Origin: JBGTFE01 sp036403235 | Lineage (GTDB): Bacteria; Acidobacteriota; Blastocatellia; Pyrinomonadales; Pyrinomonadaceae | Length of the DNA: 64,000 nt | Assembly (NCBI GenBank): GCA_036403235.1 | Contig: DASWRI010000069.1 | Location: 1-64,000, forward strand | Reading direction: 5' to 3' | Shown: positions 60,031-64,000 of the stretch, in pieces | How positions within the stretch are numbered: position 1 is the first letter of the stretch | Layout of the letters: the number at the start of each line of letters is the position of its first letter | Position numbers and translations under genes: made by a program | The notes under the pieces: generated by a model | Database searches by the model: none | The model's input: only the letters and a program-made list of their open reading frames with translations | What the model was told of the DNA's origin: nothing

Positions 60031-63000
60031 ATGAAAAAACGGTTAGTTGCGATTTTGGCAATCGTTTTTGCGGTTTCTTTTTTTGCTCTCCAGAAAACTA
60101 AGGTTGAAAGCAAATTTTTAAATTCCTCAAAAACACAAACTTTCTCCGAACTTAAACCGCAAAACGTGCGCGCCGCCGCTTCGGGCGTTTCCGAAAAGGT
60201 CAGCACTTTTGCGCCCGCCGCGCCCGGCGTCGGCGTGTCCGGCAAAAAAACCGCTGACGAAAAGGCGCGCGCCGTGCCGAATAATCTTCCGTTTAGAAAG
60301 CAGGTCGCGGGCGCGCCGCACGATGCGGAAGCGAATTTGGCAAAAGTTACGGCTGCGCCGATGCCGACGCCCGCGCTCGCCTTTGACGGTTTATCGAGCA
60401 CGGACAATGCCACGGCTTACGGTTTTCGCGTCATTCCGCCCGACCCGAACGGCGATGTCGGGCCGAATCATTACGTTCAGGCGGTCAATTCTCTCGTTCG
60501 CGTTTACGATAAGCAGGGCACGGCACTGACGCCGCCCTTCAAATTGAGCAGCATTTTCGCGCCGCTCGGCACGCCTTGCTCAACGCGCAACGACGGCGAC
60601 CCGATTGTGCTTTACGACGCGCTCGCCGACCGCTGGGTTTTGAGTCAGTTCTGCAACAACTTTCCGCCTTTTCGCCAGCTTATCGCCGTTTCGCAGACGG
60701 GCGACCCGACCGGCGCGTATTACATCTACGAATTCGTGATGCCGAACGTAAAATTAAACGATTACCCGAAGCTCGGCATCTGGTCTGACGCGTATTACAT
60801 GTCGACCGACGAATTTCTCGGGAGCGACTACGCCGGAAGCGGCGCTTTTGCGTTTGAAAAGCAAAAATTATTGCGGGGCGACGCGAGCGCCAGCTATATA
60901 TATTTTAATCTCGGCTCGCCGACGACGATTCGCATCGGCGGACTTCTGCCGGCCGATTTCGACGGCCTCAATCCGCCGCCCGGCAACGCGCCGAACGTTT
61001 TTGTCGGCTATAAAGCGACCGAATACGGCGACGCGCAGGACGCCGTCCGTTTGTTTGATTTTCACGCCGATTTTTCAAATCCGTCGAACTCGACTTTTAC
61101 CGAAAGAGCCGAAAGCCCGCTGGCGGTCGCGGCGTTTGACCCGACCTCGACCGACGGGCGCGCCGACGTTTTGGAGCCCGCGCCGGGCGAGGCGCTCGAC
61201 GCGCAGTCAGACCGCCTCATGTATCGCGTCGCTTACCGCAATCTCGGTACAAGCGAATCTCTGGTTTTTAATCAAACCGTTCGCGTCTCGCCCGCCGGCC
61301 AGACGTATCGCGGCGGCGTTCGCCTGTATGAGCTGCGGCGCAATCTCGTTTCCGTCCCGCCATTTTCGCCGTTCGCGGTCAGCGAGCAGTCGACGCTCGG
61401 CGACAATTCGACGTCGCGCTGGATGGGAAGCGCGGCGCAGGATTATCAGGGAAATCTGGCCGTCGGCTACAGCATCGGCGACGAAGCGAAAAAACCTTCG
61501 ATTTTTTACACCGGACGACTGGCGAGCGAGCCAGCCGGAACTTTTCGAAGCGAAACGGATTTAGCCATCGGAACAGGCGTGCAAAAAGCGTTCGGTTTTC
61601 GCTGGGGCGATTACAGCGCCCTGTCGGTTGACGTCTCGGACGACTGCACGTTCTGGTACACGAACGAGTATTACACGCAGGCGAGCGAGGACGAAAGCGA
61701 TTTCGGCTGGCTGACGCGCATCGGAAATTTCAAATTTAATGAATGCACGCCCGCACCGAGAGCGACGATAACGGGCGCGGTGACAAACGCTTCCGGCGGT
61801 CAGCCGATTCCAAACGCGAACGTTACAGCAAATGCCGTTTATGTGCGAAATACGGACGCGTCGGGAAGTTACGGCAACTTGACCGTTGTTCCGAACACTT
61901 ACACTTTAATCGCTTCGGCAAAAGGTTTTCGCCCGCAAACCGTCATAACGACGATTGGCAGCGGGCAGACTTTGACGCAAAATTTCGCGCTCGAACCGAC
62001 AGCCGTTTTTGAAAATCCGTCGCTCGGCATTATATCGGAAAGCTGCACGCCGAACGGCGCCATCGACCCGTCGGAAACCGTCACAGCCGCTATCACATTG
62101 CTCAACTCGGGCGCGAGAAACACGACCAATCTGGTGGCGACGCTTTTGCCCTTCGGCGGCGTTACAAATCCGAGCGCGGCGCAAAATTACGGCGCGATTC
62201 CGGTCGGCTCGGCCGTCATACGTCCTTTCACATTCACCGCTTCGTCCGCCTTGCATTGCGGCGACGTAATCGCTCTGACTTTTCAATTGCAGGACGACGC
62301 GTTAGACCTTGGAACGGTGACGATAAATGTTAATACCGGACAGCTTCGCACGGCGCTCAGCGAAAATTTCGACTCGGTGACCGCGCCGGCGCTTCCGGCC
62401 GGCTGGACGACGAGCGCGACGGGCGCTCGGCAGCCCTGGGCGACTTCGACGACGCGTTTCCAAACCGCGCCTAACTCGGCTTTTTCGCCCGCGCCGAATC
62501 AAATCGGCGTCAACGAGCTCGTCTCGCCCGTTTTCCCGATTTCTTCGGCAAACGCCGAGCTTCAATTCAGAAATTGGTATGAGCTGGAAACGACGTTTTT
62601 GCGCAATAAGCTTTACGACGGCGCGGTTCTGGAAATAAAAATCGGTGCGGCCGACTGGCAGGATATCGAAGCTGCCGGAGGCGTGTTTCAAGCGGGCGGC
62701 TACGACGGCACGCTCGACGGCTGCTGTCAAAATCCGCTCGCCGGCCGCCGCGCCTGGTCGGGCCGAAGCGGTGTCAATCAAACTTCGGAATTCGTTACTT
62801 CAAAAGTAAAACTGCCCGCTTCAGCCGCCGGGCAAAACGTGCAGCTTCGATGGCGCGTCGGAACCGATATCGGAACTTTCCGCGAAGGCCAGTACATCGA
62901 TAATTTAATCGTCAACGACGGTTACGTTTGCTCGTGCGCGGCGAAAACGGCGCGCGCGCCGTTTGATTTTGACGGCGACGGCAAAACCGATTTATCGGTT

Positions 63001-63798
63001 TTCCGCCCGTCAGACAGCCCGAGCGAACCGGATTTTCTTGTCGAAAACAGCTCGAACGGCTCGCTCGCGGGCGCGGCCTGGGGAAGCACGTCGGACGTCG
63101 CGGCAAACGCCGATTACGACGGCGACGGTAAAACCGATTACGCCGTTTTTCGTCCTTCGACGCGCACCTGGTTTGCCCTGCAAAGCTCAAACAATTCGGT
63201 CATTACGGTAAATTTCGGTCTGGCGGGCGATAAGCTCGCGCCGGCCGATTACGACGGCGACGGAAAAGCCGACATCGCCGTCTTTCGTCCGTCGAACTCA
63301 ACCTGGTACGTTTTGCAAAGCGCGAACGGTCAGGCGCGCACGCAGCAGTTCGGAACGGCGGAAGATATCCCTGCACCGGCCGATTTTGACGGTGACCGGA
63401 AAAGCGACGTCGCCGTTTTTCGTCCTTCGAGCGGAACATGGTACGTTTTCCGAAGCACGGACAGCGGCGTGACGATTTACAATTTCGGCTTAAACGGCGA
63501 CAAACCCGTCGCGGGCGATTACGACGGCGACGGAAAATCCGATTTCGCCGTTTTTCGCCCGTCGGACAGAAATTGGTATTTGCTCAGAAGTCAGGCAGGC
63601 TTTACGGCAGTTCAATTCGGAATTGCGGACGACAAGCTTTTGCAGGGCGATTTTGACGGCGACGGAAAAGCAGATGTCGCGGTTTTTCGTTCTTCGACAA
63701 ACGTCTGGTACTACCTGAAAAGCTCGGACGGAAGCATCGGCATCAAGCAGTTCGGCGCAAACGGCGATACGGCCGTGCCTTCGATTTTCGTAAACTGA
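60031..63798 (+). CDS. Large secreted protein with carboxypeptidase-regulatory domain and six FG-GAP/VCBS-like repeats
   Basis: A 1255-residue exported protein. A signal peptide (LVAILAIVFAVSFFALQ) is followed by a large beta-rich domain (about 130-565; IPPDPNGDVGPNHYVQAVNS; LGDNSTSRWMGSAAQDYQGN). A carboxypeptidase-regulatory-like domain (about 575-660; ATITGAVTNASGGQPIPNAN), a CARDB-like and a jelly-roll-like region (about 660-970) follow. The C-terminal 280 residues hold six repeats of about 47-51 residues, each starting D-x-DGDGK-x-D and continuing VFRPS (one reads DGDRK, one VFRSS). The repeats should bind Ca and form a beta-propeller. A surface-exposed, possibly adhesive or proteolytic role is inferred; no catalytic motif is certain. 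Confidence 0.85.
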   Translation: MKKRLVAILAIVFAVSFFALQKTKVESKFLNSSKTQTFSELKPQNVRAAASGVSEKVSTFAPAAPGVGVSGKKTADEKARAVPNNLPFRKQVAGAPHDAEANLAKVTAAPMPTPALAFDGLSSTDNATAYGFRVIPPDPNGDVGPNHYVQAVNSLVRVYDKQGTALTPPFKLSSIFAPLGTPCSTRNDGDPIVLYDALADRWVLSQFCNNFPPFRQLIAVSQTGDPTGAYYIYEFVMPNVKLNDYPKLGIWSDAYYMSTDEFLGSDYAGSGAFAFEKQKLLRGDASASYIYFNLGSPTTIRIGGLLPADFDGLNPPPGNAPNVFVGYKATEYGDAQDAVRLFDFHADFSNPSNSTFTERAESPLAVAAFDPTSTDGRADVLEPAPGEALDAQSDRLMYRVAYRNLGTSESLVFNQTVRVSPAGQTYRGGVRLYELRRNLVSVPPFSPFAVSEQSTLGDNSTSRWMGSAAQDYQGNLAVGYSIGDEAKKPSIFYTGRLASEPAGTFRSETDLAIGTGVQKAFGFRWGDYSALSVDVSDDCTFWYTNEYYTQASEDESDFGWLTRIGNFKFNECTPAPRATITGAVTNASGGQPIPNANVTANAVYVRNTDASGSYGNLTVVPNTYTLIASAKGFRPQTVITTIGSGQTLTQNFALEPTAVFENPSLGIISESCTPNGAIDPSETVTAAITLLNSGARNTTNLVATLLPFGGVTNPSAAQNYGAIPVGSAVIRPFTFTASSALHCGDVIALTFQLQDDALDLGTVTINVNTGQLRTALSENFDSVTAPALPAGWTTSATGARQPWATSTTRFQTAPNSAFSPAPNQIGVNELVSPVFPISSANAELQFRNWYELETTFLRNKLYDGAVLEIKIGAADWQDIEAAGGVFQAGGYDGTLDGCCQNPLAGRRAWSGRSGVNQTSEFVTSKVKLPASAAGQNVQLRWRVGTDIGTFREGQYIDNLIVNDGYVCSCAAKTARAPFDFDGDGKTDLSVFRPSDSPSEPDFLVENSSNGSLAGAAWGSTSDVAANADYDGDGKTDYAVFRPSTRTWFALQSSNNSVITVNFGLAGDKLAPADYDGDGKADIAVFRPSNSTWYVLQSANGQARTQQFGTAEDIPAPADFDGDRKSDVAVFRPSSGTWYVFRSTDSGVTIYNFGLNGDKPVAGDYDGDGKSDFAVFRPSDRNWYLLRSQAGFTAVQFGIADDKLLQGDFDGDGKADVAVFRSSTNVWYYLKSSDGSIGIKQFGANGDTAVPSIFVN

Positions 63799-63807
63799 TA
63801 AGACAAT

Positions 63808-63860
63808 AGCCGCGAATTATACGAATAATAAGCAATTATTATTCGTGTAATTTGTGGCCA
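63808..63860. repeat. 9-nt-word palindrome, attcgtgta family, third copy
   Basis: Left words ccgcgaatt and atacgaata pair with attattcg, tgtaatttg and tggcc on the right, with four mismatches or so. It lies in the convergent gap between the repeat protein and the partial gene at the right edge, like the copy at 22981. Confidence 0.75.
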
Positions 63861-63876
63861 GATTCTTTTAAATTTC

Positions 63877-64000
63877 CTAATTCACACTGCTGAGAGATTT
63901 CAAATTCAAGTCGTCTTTCGGGCGGATTACGGTGCGGAGTTTTCCGCTTTCGGCGGTGATTTCGTTCCAGTTTTTGGCGCTCAAATCGATGACGGCCAAA
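63877..64000 (-). CDS. C-terminal end of an unidentified protein
   Basis: A minus-strand frame enters from the right edge and ends at TAG (63877-63879). The 40 visible residues read LAVIDLSAKNWNEITAESGK, then LRTVIRPKDDLNLKSLSSVN. Codon style agrees with the neighbours. The fragment is too short to assign; it vaguely recalls the C-terminal strand region of CpaB-type pilus assembly proteins. Confidence 0.5.
   Translation of the reverse strand, partial: LAVIDLSAKNWNEITAESGKLRTVIRPKDDLNLKSLSSVN

Overview
The window looks like chromosomal DNA of an Acidobacteriota member, most likely class Blastocatellia (Pyrinomonadaceae-like). The evidence is indirect: two VWFA-related secreted proteins of the type abundant in Acidobacteria, carboxypeptidase-regulatory-domain proteins, a large secreted protein ending in D-x-DGDGK-x-D / VFRPS repeats, a bacillithiol-type deacetylase (BshB1), and a moderately GC-rich gene style with many long antisense shadow frames. 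No rRNA, phage, insertion sequence or CRISPR array was seen. One tRNA (Asn) is present.

Layout. 1-9.4 kb: the 3' end of a SEDS (RodA/FtsW) gene and a class A penicillin-binding protein (cell wall), an esterase, a lipoprotein, lipB (lipoate metabolism), a redoxin-like protein, a PepSY membrane protein, a quinone oxidoreductase and small unknowns. 9.5-15.3 kb: an SDR enzyme, a VWA protein, then a compact peroxide-defence cluster: a perR-type Fur regulator with a perfect 7-1-7 operator inside its own promoter, a 2-Cys peroxiredoxin, catalase and a thioredoxin-like protein. 15.3-20.1 kb: a glycine-zipper stress protein, the relic of what looks like a DUF5685-type gene with a cysteine-rich tail, a DUF4112 protein, a lipoprotein, and a HEAT-repeat/cyclophilin fusion. 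20.3-25.8 kb: a second VWA protein, an amidohydrolase, an O-methyltransferase, bshB1 and a metallo-beta-lactamase-fold hydrolase. 25.9-33.5 kb: a complete tripartite RND efflux operon (TetR regulator, adaptor, RND pump, small membrane protein, TolC-like channel) with a palindromic operator. 33.6-42.4 kb: DUF883 protein, zinc-ribbon/Tudor-like protein, DEAD-box helicase, a fused osmoprotectant permease/binding protein with its ATPase, Mug glycosylase, an intact APH(3')-type kinase, guaA and tRNA-Asn. 42.6-51.8 kb: a surface-polysaccharide cluster (three glycosyltransferase genes, Wzm/Wzt ABC exporter, two methyltransferases, a polytopic membrane protein). 51.8-64 kb: rhomboid protease, dicarboxylate symporter, NAD kinase, GNAT, TonB-type protein, amino-acid permease, an unknown two-part protein, a half-size GDT1-like protein, the 1255-residue repeat protein, and the tail of one more gene.

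The most unusual feature is in the intergenic DNA. At least a dozen and a half gaps carry long hairpins whose arms are built from near-identical tandem words of 7, 8 or 9 nt. Four unrelated-sequence examples can be parsed as exactly 11 heptamers (77 nt), with the heptamer frame running through the loop. The word differs from family to family, but the architecture is the same. They lie between genes in convergent, divergent and tandem gaps, and several supply or abut stop codons. One copy differs between its arms by one 7-nt unit. I regard this as the best candidate for an undescribed system: a class of modular, word-based palindromes.
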